From positions 470,761 to 534,760 of the forward strand of contig NZ_LCZJ02000026.1 of the NCBI RefSeq assembly GCF_001012825.1: DNA of 64,000 bases, read 5' to 3'. Both the position numbers and the translations under genes were made by a program. The notes beneath the pieces are model-generated. The model worked only from the letters and a program-made list of their open reading frames with translations. It had not been told where the DNA came from and did no database searches. This document shows, piece by piece, positions 1 through 9,458 of the stretch; positions within the stretch are counted from its first letter, which is position 1, and every line of letters begins with the position of its first letter. This DNA is from Paenibacillus etheri. Its GTDB lineage: Bacteria > Bacillota > Bacilli > Paenibacillales > Paenibacillaceae.

Positions 1-411
1 GAATATATTGCGAAGATGGATAGCTCAGAGATTTTGCCAGGTGCGCTTGATTTTCTGAAAGAGTGCCGTGAGAATGGCATCAAAGTTGCCCTCGGTTCTG
101 CTAGTAAGAACGCAATGACGATATTAAACAATACCGGATTGACCCCTTACTTTGATGCGATCATCGATGGCACACACACTAGTGCTGCTAAACCTGATCC
201 GGAAGTTTTTCTCTTAGGAGCTAAAGCACTTGGTGCTGATCCTAAAAACTGTGTTGTCTTCGAAGATGCAGAAGCAGGAATTGAAGCTGCGTCACGTGCT
301 GGAATGTTCAGTGTTGGAATTGGTTCACCAGAAACGCTCAAAGCGGCCAACATCGTCGTTCCATCGCTCGCTCATATGAGTGTGTCTCAGCTCAAAGAAT
401 CTTTTTCTTAA
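1..411 (+). CDS. pgmB: beta-phosphoglucomutase, C-terminal part (cut by window edge)
   Basis: The frame is open from base 1 (EYIAKMDSSEILPG...), so the gene begins upstream and only the last 136 of about 220 residues are present. Visible HAD-superfamily signatures are a GSASKN segment (motif II, here Ser), a KPDPEVFLLGA segment with the conserved Lys (motif III) and VVFEDAEAGIEAA (motif IV acidic pair). This combination is typical of beta-phosphoglucomutase, which converts beta-glucose-1-phosphate to glucose-6-phosphate in the cytoplasm. That role fits the maltose phosphorylase gene that follows on the same strand, whose product is beta-glucose-1-phosphate. A related HAD sugar phosphatase is possible, but the neighbour makes PgmB the better call. 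Confidence 0.88.
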   Translation, partial: EYIAKMDSSEILPGALDFLKECRENGIKVALGSASKNAMTILNNTGLTPYFDAIIDGTHTSAAKPDPEVFLLGAKALGADPKNCVVFEDAEAGIEAASRAGMFSVGIGSPETLKAANIVVPSLAHMSVSQLKESFS

Positions 412-526
412 AGTCTAACGAACATTAATCAACTGAAAGTGTTAATGTGATTCGCCCTGCTGCATCTAAACTACAATCAAATGAACTAAATATTAATCAT
501 TAGATTTCTGGTGATGAGGTGGCGGA

Positions 527-645
527 GAGGAATTTTGGAACTGTAGAAGCGTAGCGTTCGCCTTTATAATCAGATTTCATCCGCAAAACGCGGCTAAAAT
601 ATAGATATCTGATTATAACAGCGATCGAAAGTCCAAAGATTCCTC
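527..645 (+). repeat. dispersed hairpin element, copy 1
   Basis: This is an imperfect long hairpin in the 322-nt gap between pgmB and the GH65 gene. Outer arms are 527-542 and 630-645 (GAGGAAT..TTTGGA..CT pairing, with single-base bulges). The inner stem is 564-575 with 607-618, twelve Watson-Crick pairs. A second copy lies at 59330-59459 in the same orientation. The segments 534-565 and around 619-636 are nearly identical between copies, while the inner stem differs in sequence but still pairs. It may act as an intercistronic RNA structure here, or be a non-autonomous repeat. I do not recognise it as a named element. Confidence 0.8.
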
Positions 646-733
646 GCAGTCGCACTTATACCACCGGAATTTTAATGGAAGAATGATTTGTTCATTATAT
701 ATCCCCACAACATATTTAAAGGAGCCGGTTATC

Positions 734-3052
734 GTGAAACAATATTTAACAATTGATGAATGGTCCATTATTGAAGAATCCTTTGATCCACAGACACAAG
801 AAATCTCTGAAAGTGTATTTAGCCTTGGCAACGGATTTATGGGTGGTCGAGCTAATTTTGAAGAGCAATATAGTGGAAGTAGCCTGCAAGGCAGCTACAT
901 GGCTGGCGTGTACTATCCTGACAAAACACGGGTCGGCTGGTGGAAGAACGGCTATCCTGAATATTTTGCTAAAGTACTGAACAGTACAAACTGGATCGGT
1001 ATTAACATCGACATTGAAGGAACTCCGTTAGACCTTGCTAAATGCACGGTTTCCGATTTCCGCCGTGTCCTTAACATGAAGGAAGGTACGCTTTCCCGTA
1101 GCTTCACTGCTACACTCGAAGGTGGTAAGGAAGTTAAAGTTGAGAGTATCCGTTTCGTCAGCATGACTCGTCAAGAAATCGGTGCTATTCGTTACTCTAT
1201 CATTCCTGTTAATTTCTCAGGCAAGATTACGATCACTCCTTATCTCGACGGTGATGTAAAGAACAAGGACTCCAACTATGACGAGAAGTTCTGGAATGAA
1301 GTTGAGAAGCAAGCAGGCACTGAAGGGGGGCACCTCACCCTTAAGACTAAAAAACTCGATTTCCATGTAACCTCTGATATGGCTTTTGATATCCTTGTCA
1401 ACGGTGAGAAGGTCAATGCTGAAGCTGAAGCCATTGAACAAGAGAAATATGTAGCTAGCAAAATGAATGTATCCGTACAATCTGGTGATCAAATCGTCAT
1501 TTATAAATATGTTGCCAACGTTACCTCGCGTAATCATGGTCTTGGACAATTGGTAGATGCCGCTCAAACTGCTCTGCAAGCTGCTAAGGAAGCTGGTTTT
1601 GTAACCCTTTTGACAGAACAAATAGAAGCTTGGAGAGAGAAGTGGAAAGAAAGCGACATCATTATTGAAGGTGACGTTTCCGCACAACAAGCGATTCGCT
1701 TCAATATTTTCCAGCTAAACCAAACCTACAATGGAGAAGATGACCGTCTGAACATCGGACCTAAAGGCTTTACTGGTGAAAAATACGGTGGCAGCACTTA
1801 CTGGGATACAGAGGCGTATTGCGTTCCCTTCTATCTCAGTACTGCGGACTCTTCTATTGCTCGCAACCTGTTGATCTACCGTTACAAGCATTTGGAGAAG
1901 GCTAAGGAGAATGCTCGCAAGCTTGGTTTCGCAAAAGGCGCATTGTACCCGATGGTTACAATGAACGGCGAAGAATGTCACAATGAGTGGGAAATTACAT
2001 TTGAAGAAATTCACCGTAACGGTGCCATTGCTTATGCGATTTATAACTATGTGAACTACACTGGAGACAAAGCTTATCTTGGTCAATATGGCCTTGAAGT
2101 TCTAGTAGAGATCTCCCGCTTCTGGGAAGAACGTGTTCACTATGCAAATCGTAAAGACAAATACGTGATGCTTGGCGTAACGGGACCTAATGAATACGAA
2201 AATAACGTAAATAATAACTGGTACACCAACCGGATGGCTTCATGGACAATGGAATATACCTTAGAAGCCTTGGATTATCTGAAAAAGAACGAGTCCACGC
2301 GCTATGCAGAACTAGTTGACAAACTAGGACTCCAAGAGAGCGAAACCGCAAAATGGAATGATATCATTGCCAAAATGTATTATCCTGCGGATGAAGAACT
2401 GGGTATCTTCTTGCAGCAAGATGGTTTCCTAGACAAAGAGATTATTCAAGTCAAGGATCTGGCAGCTGAGAACTTGCCACTAAACCAAAAATGGTCTTGG
2501 GATCGTATCCTTCGTTCTTGCTTCATTAAACAAGCGGACGTTCTGCAGGGATTATATTTCCTAGGGGACCGTTACGATCTTGATACCAAAAAGCAGAATT
2601 TCGACTTTTACGAGCCGATCACTGTTCATGAGTCCTCCCTATCCCCTTGTATCCACTCTATTCTAGCCAGCGAACTAGGATATAAGGATAAGGCTTATGA
2701 AATGTACTTGCGTACTTCAAGACTGGATCTTGATAACTATAACAATGATACCGAAGACGGCTTACACAGCACTAGTATGGCCGGTACTTGGATGTCAATC
2801 GTACATGGCTTCGGCGGATTACGTGTTCATGATGGCAGACTGGCTCTGAGCCCATCGAACCCAGGTCACTGGACAGCGTACTCTTTCAAAATCATGTTCC
2901 GCGGCTCCCGTCTAAAAGTAAGCGTTTCGGACGCACAGGTTACGGTTACGAATGAAACTGATATTCCAGCTTCTATTACTATCTATGACAAAGAATATAC
3001 CGTGAACGGACTAAGCAGCATCACTGCTGACAGCAATTCCGTCACAGTATAA
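734..3052 (+). CDS. malP: maltose phosphorylase (GH65)
   Basis: Cytoplasmic GH65 phosphorylase of 772 residues, the usual family length, converting maltose and phosphate to glucose and beta-glucose-1-phosphate. The start is the GTG at 734, eight bases after AAAGGAG (718-724); an upstream in-frame ATG at 683 has no such site. The central (alpha/alpha)6 barrel carries GVTGPNEYENNVNNNWYTN, whose Glu at residue 487 is the expected general acid, and HESSLSPCIHS, the phosphate-binding region. The GPNEYENNVNNN form matches maltose phosphorylases more than kojibiose or trehalose phosphorylases, but substrate is inferred from motif only. Together with PgmB upstream and the alpha-glucosidase downstream it makes a maltose/maltodextrin catabolic unit. 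Confidence 0.88.
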   Translation: MKQYLTIDEWSIIEESFDPQTQEISESVFSLGNGFMGGRANFEEQYSGSSLQGSYMAGVYYPDKTRVGWWKNGYPEYFAKVLNSTNWIGINIDIEGTPLDLAKCTVSDFRRVLNMKEGTLSRSFTATLEGGKEVKVESIRFVSMTRQEIGAIRYSIIPVNFSGKITITPYLDGDVKNKDSNYDEKFWNEVEKQAGTEGGHLTLKTKKLDFHVTSDMAFDILVNGEKVNAEAEAIEQEKYVASKMNVSVQSGDQIVIYKYVANVTSRNHGLGQLVDAAQTALQAAKEAGFVTLLTEQIEAWREKWKESDIIIEGDVSAQQAIRFNIFQLNQTYNGEDDRLNIGPKGFTGEKYGGSTYWDTEAYCVPFYLSTADSSIARNLLIYRYKHLEKAKENARKLGFAKGALYPMVTMNGEECHNEWEITFEEIHRNGAIAYAIYNYVNYTGDKAYLGQYGLEVLVEISRFWEERVHYANRKDKYVMLGVTGPNEYENNVNNNWYTNRMASWTMEYTLEALDYLKKNESTRYAELVDKLGLQESETAKWNDIIAKMYYPADEELGIFLQQDGFLDKEIIQVKDLAAENLPLNQKWSWDRILRSCFIKQADVLQGLYFLGDRYDLDTKKQNFDFYEPITVHESSLSPCIHSILASELGYKDKAYEMYLRTSRLDLDNYNNDTEDGLHSTSMAGTWMSIVHGFGGLRVHDGRLALSPSNPGHWTAYSFKIMFRGSRLKVSVSDAQVTVTNETDIPASITIYDKEYTVNGLSSITADSNSVTV

Positions 3053-3065
3053 ACCGACACCACAT

Positions 3066-3110
3066 GAGACCCTTGAAGCTAATAGCTTTTTTGGGTCTCT
3101 TTATTTTTTT
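3066..3110 (+). terminator. rho-independent terminator after malP
   Basis: The stem GAGACCC (3066-3072) pairs with GGGTCTC (3093-3099) and is followed by TTTATTTTTTT. It lies right after the malP stop codon, so the alpha-glucosidase gene is probably transcribed by partial readthrough or from its own promoter. Confidence 0.85.
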
Positions 3111-3145
3111 CCTAAATGGATAACTTATATAAGGAGTGATTATTA

Positions 3146-4828
3146 ATGAAAAGAACCTTTTGGAAGGAAGCTGTCGTCTATCAAATCTATCCACGTAGCT
3201 TTCAAGATAGTAATGGTGACGGTATTGGTGATCTGCAAGGCATCATTTCACGTCTGGATTATTTGCAGAAGCTCGGTGTCGATGTAGTTTGGTTGTCACC
3301 GGTATATAAATCGCCAAATGATGATAATGGTTATGACATCAGCAATTATGAAGATATTATGGATGAATTCGGCACGCTAAAAGACTGGGAGGAACTACTG
3401 GCAGGACTGCATGATCGTGGCATTAAGCTAATGATGGATCTTGTAATCAACCACTCTTCTGATGAACATCAATGGTTTGTAGAGTCCCGTTCGTCAAAGG
3501 ATAATCCGTACCGTGATTACTACATATGGCGTCCAGGTGGACCCAATGGCGAACGCCCGAACAATTGGAGTTCCATCTTCAGCGGTCCGGCTTGGGAACT
3601 AGATGAATCAACCGGTGAATACTATCTACATCTGTTCTCACGCAAGCAACCGGATCTCAACTGGGACAATCCAAAGCTTCGCGAGGAATTATACAAGATG
3701 GTTACCTTCTGGCTCGACAAAGGTGTGGATGGGTTGCGGATGGACGTAATTAATTTGATTTCTAAAGCGGAAGGGCTACCTTCCTTTCAAATCGAGGGTG
3801 AGGCGCCAGAAGAACTTGCTTGGGGTGGCGATTACTTTATGAATGGCCCCCGGGTCCATGAGTTTTTACATGAAATGAACCAAAAGGTCCTTTCGGGCTA
3901 TGACATTATGACCGTCGGGGAAACGCCAGGGGCTTCGGTAGAGGATGCCGTTCTTTACACAGACGAAGATCGCGAAGAGCTTCAAATGGTATTCCAATTC
4001 GAGCATATGGACGTAGATTCCGGCCCAGGAGGCAAATGGGATGTAGCCCCATGGACATTAACCAAGCTGCGAGACATACTTCATAAATGGCAGGTAGGTC
4101 TGGCTGACAAGGGTTGGAATAGTCTGTACTTAAACAATCATGACCAGCCGCGTATGGTTTCACGATTTGGTGATGATGGGAAGTACCGCGTAATATCTGC
4201 CAAAATGCTCGCTACCTTACTACATACACTTAAAGGTACCCCCTATATTTACCAAGGTGAAGAAATTGGGATGACGAATGTAAAATTCACAACGCTGGAA
4301 GATTATCAAGATATTGAAATTCTGAATATGTACCGTGAAAAGGTAACTGAGGGTGGCGCAGATCATGATACGATTCTGAACGCTATCCATGTCAAAGGCC
4401 GGGACAATGCCCGTACCCCAATGCAATGGGATGCATCTGCTAATGCTGGATTTTCAGAGGGTGAACCATGGCTCAAAGTGAATCCGATTTACAAGGACAT
4501 TAATGTGGAGCAAGCATTGGCTGATTCTGATTCAATCTTCTACTACTACCAGGAACTAATTGCTTTACGCAAAAAGAATCCGATTATGGTATATGGAGAA
4601 TACAAGCTACTGCTGCCTGATCATGAGAACATTTATGCTTATACCAGAACTTTAGAGGATGAACAATGGCTGATCCTGTTGAACTTCAGCGAGGCTCCCC
4701 AAAACGTTGATCTCTCCGCTGAGCTGAGCAACGTTACTGATTTAATCATTGGAAATTACCCTGATGAGTCATCAGTACAAGAAATTCTGCGTCCTTTCGA
4801 AGCAAGAGTGTATAAATTACAAAGCTGA
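3146..4828 (+). CDS. malL: alpha-glucosidase / oligo-1,6-glucosidase (GH13)
   Basis: 560-residue cytoplasmic GH13 enzyme that releases glucose from maltose, isomaltose or short alpha-glucans. AAGGAG lies ten bases before the ATG. The (beta/alpha)8 barrel motifs are all present: DLVINHSSDEH (region I), GLRMDVINLI with nucleophile Asp200 (region II), TVGETPG with acid/base Glu259 (region III) and NNHDQPR with Asp333 (region IV). The QxPDLNW segment, the C-terminal beta domain and the length are as in MalL and oligo-1,6-glucosidase. The Val after the nucleophile (MDVI) favours alpha-1,6 specificity by analogy with characterised members. Trehalose-6-phosphate hydrolase is a close relative but less likely beside maltose phosphorylase. 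Confidence 0.88.
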   Translation: MKRTFWKEAVVYQIYPRSFQDSNGDGIGDLQGIISRLDYLQKLGVDVVWLSPVYKSPNDDNGYDISNYEDIMDEFGTLKDWEELLAGLHDRGIKLMMDLVINHSSDEHQWFVESRSSKDNPYRDYYIWRPGGPNGERPNNWSSIFSGPAWELDESTGEYYLHLFSRKQPDLNWDNPKLREELYKMVTFWLDKGVDGLRMDVINLISKAEGLPSFQIEGEAPEELAWGGDYFMNGPRVHEFLHEMNQKVLSGYDIMTVGETPGASVEDAVLYTDEDREELQMVFQFEHMDVDSGPGGKWDVAPWTLTKLRDILHKWQVGLADKGWNSLYLNNHDQPRMVSRFGDDGKYRVISAKMLATLLHTLKGTPYIYQGEEIGMTNVKFTTLEDYQDIEILNMYREKVTEGGADHDTILNAIHVKGRDNARTPMQWDASANAGFSEGEPWLKVNPIYKDINVEQALADSDSIFYYYQELIALRKKNPIMVYGEYKLLLPDHENIYAYTRTLEDEQWLILLNFSEAPQNVDLSAELSNVTDLIIGNYPDESSVQEILRPFEARVYKLQS

Positions 4829-4972
4829 CCCTCTCTACCTTCCTGAGTTATACTATATAGGATGATTCTGTTAAGATCATTCTTCCAGCAGCAACCTGTC
4901 ATTTAAGAGCAAGGAATAACAGGCTTTGCAAATGGTAGCATGATAGTATGAACTCAAAGGGAGATGGCAGAC

Positions 4973-5836
4973 TTGGAATGGCTTATCCGCATGAAAGAAG
5001 CTTTAGATTATATAGAGAGTAAGATGGAGGAAACCTTTAATATAGAAGATATAGCAAAGGTGGCTTATTCCTCCCCTTTCCACTTCCAGCGTATGTTCTA
5101 CATGCTTACCGGAGTATCAGTCAAAGACTATATCCGTAAACGGAGACTAACTCTGGCGGCACAGGAACTCGCTATTTCTAAAGTTAAGGTGCTAGATGTC
5201 GCATTAAAATACGGATATGACTCTCCCGAGTCGTTTGCCAAAGCATTCCGCAAGGCACATGGAATTACTCCTTCTGCCGCGCGGGAGTCAGGGGTTCAGC
5301 TCAAAGCTTTCCCTAGACTCTCCTTCCATCTATCACTGAAGGGAGATAAAGAAATGGACTACAGAATTGAGACAAGAGATGCCTTTAATGTTATCGGACT
5401 AGTAGAGGAAATGACTACAAAAGATGGGGAGAATTTACGCCGCATCCCCCAGCTGTGGATTGAAGCTAACGAAAATGGTACTTCGGATAAACTGATTGAG
5501 ATCGGTGTTGATAAGGATATCCTTGGTATTTGTAAAGATTTCAATCATGAAAAAGAAACCTTCTCCTATTGGATCGCTGTCGAAGCCTCTTCAGAGACGG
5601 ATGCTCAGGGCTTTGCTTCTACGACGATACCAGCTGCGAGTTGGGCTGTATTCACCTCAGTAGGGCCGATGCCGAATGCTATTCAGCAAGCCTGGGCACG
5701 GATCTTTCAAGAATGGTTCCCTGCAACAGGCTACGAGCATACTGGGGGACCTGAGTTTGAGTTGTACCTTCCGGGAAGACCTGATGCAGAGGATTATCGC
5801 TGCGAGATCTGGATACCGGTTATGAAAAAAAATTAA
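4973..5836 (+). CDS. AraC-family regulator with GyrI-like effector domain
   Basis: 287-residue transcription factor. Residues 1-105 form two AraC helix-turn-helix units (NIEDIAKVAYSSPFHFQRMF and VLDVALKYGYDSPESFAKAFRKAHG). Residues about 125-285 form a GyrI-like small-molecule binding domain (YRIETRDAFNVIGL ... FELYLPG ... EIWIPV). The AAAGGGAG at 4956-4963 abuts the ATG at 4964, leaving no room for that start; the in-frame TTG at 4973 has a nine-base spacing and gives the usual LEWLIRMKEALDYIE beginning. It stands alone between terminators. Ligand and targets are unknown. A paralogue of the same architecture is at 59495-60382. Confidence 0.85.
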   Translation: MEWLIRMKEALDYIESKMEETFNIEDIAKVAYSSPFHFQRMFYMLTGVSVKDYIRKRRLTLAAQELAISKVKVLDVALKYGYDSPESFAKAFRKAHGITPSAARESGVQLKAFPRLSFHLSLKGDKEMDYRIETRDAFNVIGLVEEMTTKDGENLRRIPQLWIEANENGTSDKLIEIGVDKDILGICKDFNHEKETFSYWIAVEASSETDAQGFASTTIPAASWAVFTSVGPMPNAIQQAWARIFQEWFPATGYEHTGGPEFELYLPGRPDAEDYRCEIWIPVMKKN

Positions 5837-5846
5837 TACTTACTAT

Positions 5847-5877
5847 GACTATTCGGAATCCCGGATAGTCTTTTTTT
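5847..5877 (+). terminator. terminator after AraC/GyrI gene
   Basis: GACTAT-TCGG pairs with CCGGATAGTC around an AATC loop and is followed by seven T residues, 10 bases after the stop codon. Confidence 0.88.
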
Positions 5878-5902
5878 CTTTCAAAATTTCTACTATTTCA
5901 TT

Positions 5903-5930
5903 TTGAGAATCGGCTCAGTCTTGGTATAAT
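5903..5930 (+). promoter_or_regulatory. sigma-A promoter of degV gene
   Basis: TTGAGA (5903-5908), 16-bp spacer, TATAAT (5925-5930), with TGG just before the -10 box giving an extended -10. It lies about 60 bases before the degV start codon. Confidence 0.75.
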
Positions 5931-5991
5931 AAATAGATTATGTGATTCAATAATGACTATTGTCGTCCGATTATCGGTGAAGGAGAAATTC

Positions 5992-6843
5992 ATGTCTACT
6001 GTAAAAATATTTTCAGACAGCACTTCCGATTTGCCTCAAGGCTGGAAGGATACTTATAATATCGGCATCGTTCCCCTTTACGTAGTGTTTGAAGAGGGAA
6101 CCTACAAAGATGGTGAGGATATCACACCAGAAGAAGTGTATCGCCGTGTAGCCGCAAGCGGAGTATTGCCAAAGACTGCCGCGCCTTCACCAGCTGACTT
6201 TATCGCCGCTTTTCATCCGGTAATTAGCAGTGGAGATGATATTGTATATATCAGTCTCTCCTCGTCACTATCCTCTACATATCAGAATGCACTTTTGGCT
6301 GCTGGGGAATTCCCTGAGGGTCGTGTACAGGTTATTGATTCACAGACCTTATGTGGAGGCATTGCTCTTCTCGTTATGAAAGCTGTCAGAGCCGCTGAAA
6401 AAGGTCACAGTGCTATTGAGATTGCAGCTATGCTGAAGCACAGCCGCGATCTTGTAGAAACAGAATTCGTTGTAGATACGCTTGATTACTTATACATGGG
6501 TGGACGCTGTTCAGGTATGCAGAATTTCATCGGTAGTCTGCTCAAAATTCGTCCTGTTCTTAGACTTGTAGACGGCAGCATCGTACCTACTAGTAAAATT
6601 CGTGGAAAAAAAGAAAAAGCCGTGGAACAAATGCTCCAGAACGCCTTAGTTAACGTCAATCGGATGGATAAAGAACTGCTCATCGTTGTTCATACCTTAG
6701 CGGAAGAAGATGCTCGCTATCTAGAGACAGCGCTACGAGAGAAAACTCAAGTGAATGAGATAGCTATCCTCAATGCAGGTTGTGTTATTGGTAGCCATTG
6801 TGGCCCGCATACTGTAGGTCTCATGTATATGCTTCAAGATTAA
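5992..6843 (+). CDS. DegV family fatty-acid-binding protein
   Basis: 283-residue DegV/EDD-fold protein. These bind a fatty acid and present it to the FakA kinase for phospholipid synthesis. The start is the ATG at 5992 after AAGGAG (5980-5985), not the upstream ATG at 5953. Family signatures are FSDSTSDLP near the N-terminus, the KTAAPSPADF segment, YISLSSSLSSTYQNA (the Ser region that contacts the fatty acid head group) and the C-terminal IGSHCGPHTVGL. It has its own promoter (5903-5930) and terminator, so it is monocistronic. No fakA is nearby, which is usual for extra DegV copies. The specific ligand is not known. Confidence 0.92.
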   Translation: MSTVKIFSDSTSDLPQGWKDTYNIGIVPLYVVFEEGTYKDGEDITPEEVYRRVAASGVLPKTAAPSPADFIAAFHPVISSGDDIVYISLSSSLSSTYQNALLAAGEFPEGRVQVIDSQTLCGGIALLVMKAVRAAEKGHSAIEIAAMLKHSRDLVETEFVVDTLDYLYMGGRCSGMQNFIGSLLKIRPVLRLVDGSIVPTSKIRGKKEKAVEQMLQNALVNVNRMDKELLIVVHTLAEEDARYLETALREKTQVNEIAILNAGCVIGSHCGPHTVGLMYMLQD

Positions 6844-6850
6844 TAATCTC

Positions 6851-6902
6851 ACACAAATCTCCGGCCATTGCTTCGTAAGTCAATGGACCGGAGATTTGTG
6901 TG
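6851..6902. terminator. bidirectional terminator between convergent genes
   Basis: A long near-perfect stem, ACACAAATCTCCGGCCATTG with CAATGGACCGGAGATTTGTGTG, lies between the degV stop and the end of the convergent histidine kinase gene. It can serve both strands. Confidence 0.8.
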
Positions 6903-6903
6903 T

Positions 6904-8544
6904 TTATCCCTCCTGATTTGAAGTTGAATTTAACTCAGCCTCTTCTTTTATGAAGGGTAGCATAAACCGGAACGTTGAACCTGTATTCTCTTCGGTCTCT
7001 ACAAAGATTGTCCCACCCATCAGCTCAACAAGTTGCTTACAAATAGCCAGTCCCAATCCTGTACCGCCATATTTACGGTTAAATGTCGGGTGCAGCTGTG
7101 AGAAGGATTGAAATAATAAATTGAGTTTATTATCGGCAATCCCAACACCTGTATCGCGTACAGAGAATTCCAATAAGTATTCTTTTGAATCCGAAAGTGG
7201 AATGTTCTTAATCGATACTGTGACGCTTCCATGTTCTGTGAATTTCAGAGCATTACCTACCAGATTGACAATAATCTGTCGCAAACGGATCGGATCAGCC
7301 AGTAACGTTGTTGGAACACTCGTATCCACCCACCACCGCAAAGCCAGCTTCTTCTCTTCGGCTTTAGGCGTAAATAAATCAATGATGTCTGATATCATCT
7401 CCCGGAGATCAAATGATTCGAATTGCAGTGGCATTTTACCCGCTTCCATCTTGCTGAAATCAAGGATGTCGTTCAAGATTTGTAATAGCGTGTAACTACT
7501 ACTTCGTAAAATCTCGACATAATCTCGCTGTTCTTCTCCAAGGTCCGTTTCAAGTAAAAGGTCTGACATCCCAATCATTCCATTCATCGGTGTCCGAATT
7601 TCATGACTCATCATCGCTAAGAAATCAGATTTGGCTTGTGCCGCCTGCTCTGCAGATTCCTTAGCGCGAATGATTTCTTTCGCATTCGTGATATCACTAA
7701 AAGCAATAACTGCACCTGCAATCATCCCCCCATCCATAAGAGGCGACACCCGATAATTTACAAAGAAGCTGGTTCCATCCTTACGCCAGAAGATCTCATC
7801 GTCTTTCCTGCGGATAATTCCATCTGCAATCGTAAGACTGATCTGACAATCAGGGGTTGAATAACGTGAACCATCACCTTGAACTTCATGGATATACTCC
7901 ATAAGCTTCAGACCCACCAATTCTGTAGGCTGGTAGCCTAGCATATCGGCTCCCTCACGGTTAATAAATAGAGTTCGCCCCATATTATCTAGTACGAATA
8001 TTCCAGCTGAGACGGAGTTCAGAATAAGGTTCGCTCGCTTATCCTCGACTTCAGCAGTAAAAGTAGGTTTGAAGTTTGACTCCCGTTCTGCCTTCCCAGA
8101 TAATTTAGCATTAAAAGTATCCGCCAATGCGTGTAGCCACCAATGTAACCCTTCCGAATAATTATGATAGTTGCCGTTATCCACTTGTATGATCGCGAAT
8201 ACCCCAACAATTCCCTCATCTATCGTTATAGGAATAAAGTTCCCCCTCACGGCATTTGCTTTGGGATTGTTCATATCTTGCAACTCAAAGCTAGAGGGAT
8301 TTCCTTGTAGAGCAGCCTCAAAATCAGCTACATCAACAAGGTATATACTTTTAAGTGCTGTCAGACCTATATCTTGGAACGATGTTTCTACACTGGATTC
8401 TAGATAGAACGTACGATTCGTTCCTACGCAGCGACCTTGCCGATCCAAAACAAATATCAAATTAGGATGATGGTCATATAACGATTTATAAGCGCTCTCT
8501 TCCGAAAGCAATCGTGTTAGAATGGACGTCCAGTCTTTATCCAC
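6904..8544 (-). CDS. soluble PAS-domain histidine kinase
   Basis: 546-residue sensor kinase without a transmembrane segment. An N-terminal PAS-like domain (about 20-125, HHPNLIFVLDRQGRCVGTN), a second PAS domain with PAC segment (about 170-290, ILNSVSAGIFVLDNMGR), then HisKA with MMSHEIRTPMNGMIG (phospho-acceptor His314) and an HATPase_c domain with N, G1 (DTGVGIA) and G2 (GGTGLGLAI) boxes. The start is a GTG after TGAGGTG. The H-box form is that of hybrid kinases, but no receiver domain follows and no response regulator gene is adjacent, so it is an orphan. It probably senses an internal cue. A role in sporulation phosphorelay is possible but not shown. Confidence 0.88.
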   Translation of the reverse strand: MDKDWTSILTRLLSEESAYKSLYDHHPNLIFVLDRQGRCVGTNRTFYLESSVETSFQDIGLTALKSIYLVDVADFEAALQGNPSSFELQDMNNPKANAVRGNFIPITIDEGIVGVFAIIQVDNGNYHNYSEGLHWWLHALADTFNAKLSGKAERESNFKPTFTAEVEDKRANLILNSVSAGIFVLDNMGRTLFINREGADMLGYQPTELVGLKLMEYIHEVQGDGSRYSTPDCQISLTIADGIIRRKDDEIFWRKDGTSFFVNYRVSPLMDGGMIAGAVIAFSDITNAKEIIRAKESAEQAAQAKSDFLAMMSHEIRTPMNGMIGMSDLLLETDLGEEQRDYVEILRSSSYTLLQILNDILDFSKMEAGKMPLQFESFDLREMISDIIDLFTPKAEEKKLALRWWVDTSVPTTLLADPIRLRQIIVNLVGNALKFTEHGSVTVSIKNIPLSDSKEYLLEFSVRDTGVGIADNKLNLLFQSFSQLHPTFNRKYGGTGLGLAICKQLVELMGGTIFVETEENTGSTFRFMLPFIKEEAELNSTSNQEG

Positions 8545-8674
8545 AATTCATTTCACCTCAGGCTCTCTCATCCATTATCATTACCCTAAAATTAGCGGAA
8601 ATCATCTCAAATTTTAAAATATTTTATTTTGACCATTATAGCAAATATACTTTAATCGGTCGCACATAAACACC

Positions 8675-8739
8675 AAATCCCCCTTTAGAATCCAGCCACG
8701 ATGTATTGAACATCGCACTGAGATTCTTAAGAGGGATTT
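8675..8739. terminator. extended hairpin after ABC permease gene
   Basis: An 18-nt arm at 8675-8692 pairs with 8722-8739 with two mismatches, and CGATGT/ACATCG pairs inside it. It lies just beyond the stop of the minus-strand permease. It lacks a clear T-run on either strand, so termination is an inference from position. Confidence 0.45.
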
Positions 8740-8750
8740 CTGTAAATATC

Positions 8751-9458
8751 TTAGGCTATATCTTTATGGTTAATATTCCGAATCGCCATATAGGCAATAC
8801 CTGCTCCTATCAAGCCCAGCGAGATCGACACCGCTGCTAAATTACCTAAGCGTGCTTGATCAAATCCACCAGAAATTAAGGAAGTAACCAGGACAGCAGA
8901 GACGATGGTGGCCGGTACTGATTTTTTCTTCATTCCAAAGTACAAAGGAATCAGAGCGATACCCGCTGCGTAAAATGCGTTTGCGCCTAACTTGATCAGC
9001 TCTGAAGTGATCATAGGAAGGCTTAACTCACCCGGAATAAGCTCTACAAAAGAATTGAATCCTATTAGGATAGCGCCAACCACTATGTCTGACACGATGA
9101 TGGCAATAAATGTGAAGGCGAACACTATCAATATTTTCGCAGTCATTAGCTTTTTACGTGAAATAGGATACATAAAGAGAAGAGTAATCGTGTTGTTCTT
9201 ATACTCATCAATCACCAGCTTGCTAATAATAACGGAAGCGAAAATAATATAAGCAGCCTTAACAAAAACGAACACACCCTCAAACATATCTGCATAAGAA
9301 GCGAACGATGGTTCACTCTCATTTTGATCAACGAATATAACCATTATCATAAAAGCAAGAATAGCAAGATTGACGATTGCAGCACCAGTGAGAAGAGTTT
9401 TAAGCTTATTCTTCCGAATCTCCAAAGATATTAATTTAAGCAACGCCCTCACCCCCAA
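8751..9458 (-). CDS. ABC-2 type transporter permease
   Basis: 235-residue integral membrane protein with about six hydrophobic segments, starting with LLTGAAIVNLAILAFMIMVIF and including VIDEYKNNTITLLFMYPISRKKL, the cytosolic coupling segment typical of lantibiotic or bacitracin-type ABC-2 permeases (BcrB/NatB-like). The start is non-ATG (TTG at 9458 or the GTG two codons later) and overlaps the end of the ATPase gene by about 20 bases, so translation is coupled. With that ATPase it would form an exporter. The adjoining two-component system suggests it is induced by an envelope-active compound. The substrate is unknown. Confidence 0.82.
   Translation of the reverse strand: MGVRALLKLISLEIRKNKLKTLLTGAAIVNLAILAFMIMVIFVDQNESEPSFASYADMFEGVFVFVKAAYIIFASVIISKLVIDEYKNNTITLLFMYPISRKKLMTAKILIVFAFTFIAIIVSDIVVGAILIGFNSFVELIPGELSLPMITSELIKLGANAFYAAGIALIPLYFGMKKKSVPATIVSAVLVTSLISGGFDQARLGNLAAVSISLGLIGAGIAYMAIRNINHKDIA

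Noticed and set aside
683-733. Upstream ATG extension of the GH65 gene.
   Set aside because: The GTG at 734 has AAAGGAG at good spacing and matches the family N-terminus; the extra 17 residues lack a ribosome site.
1217-1690. Long minus-strand ORF antisense to the maltose phosphorylase gene.
   Set aside because: It lies wholly inside a well-supported gene and encodes no recognisable protein.
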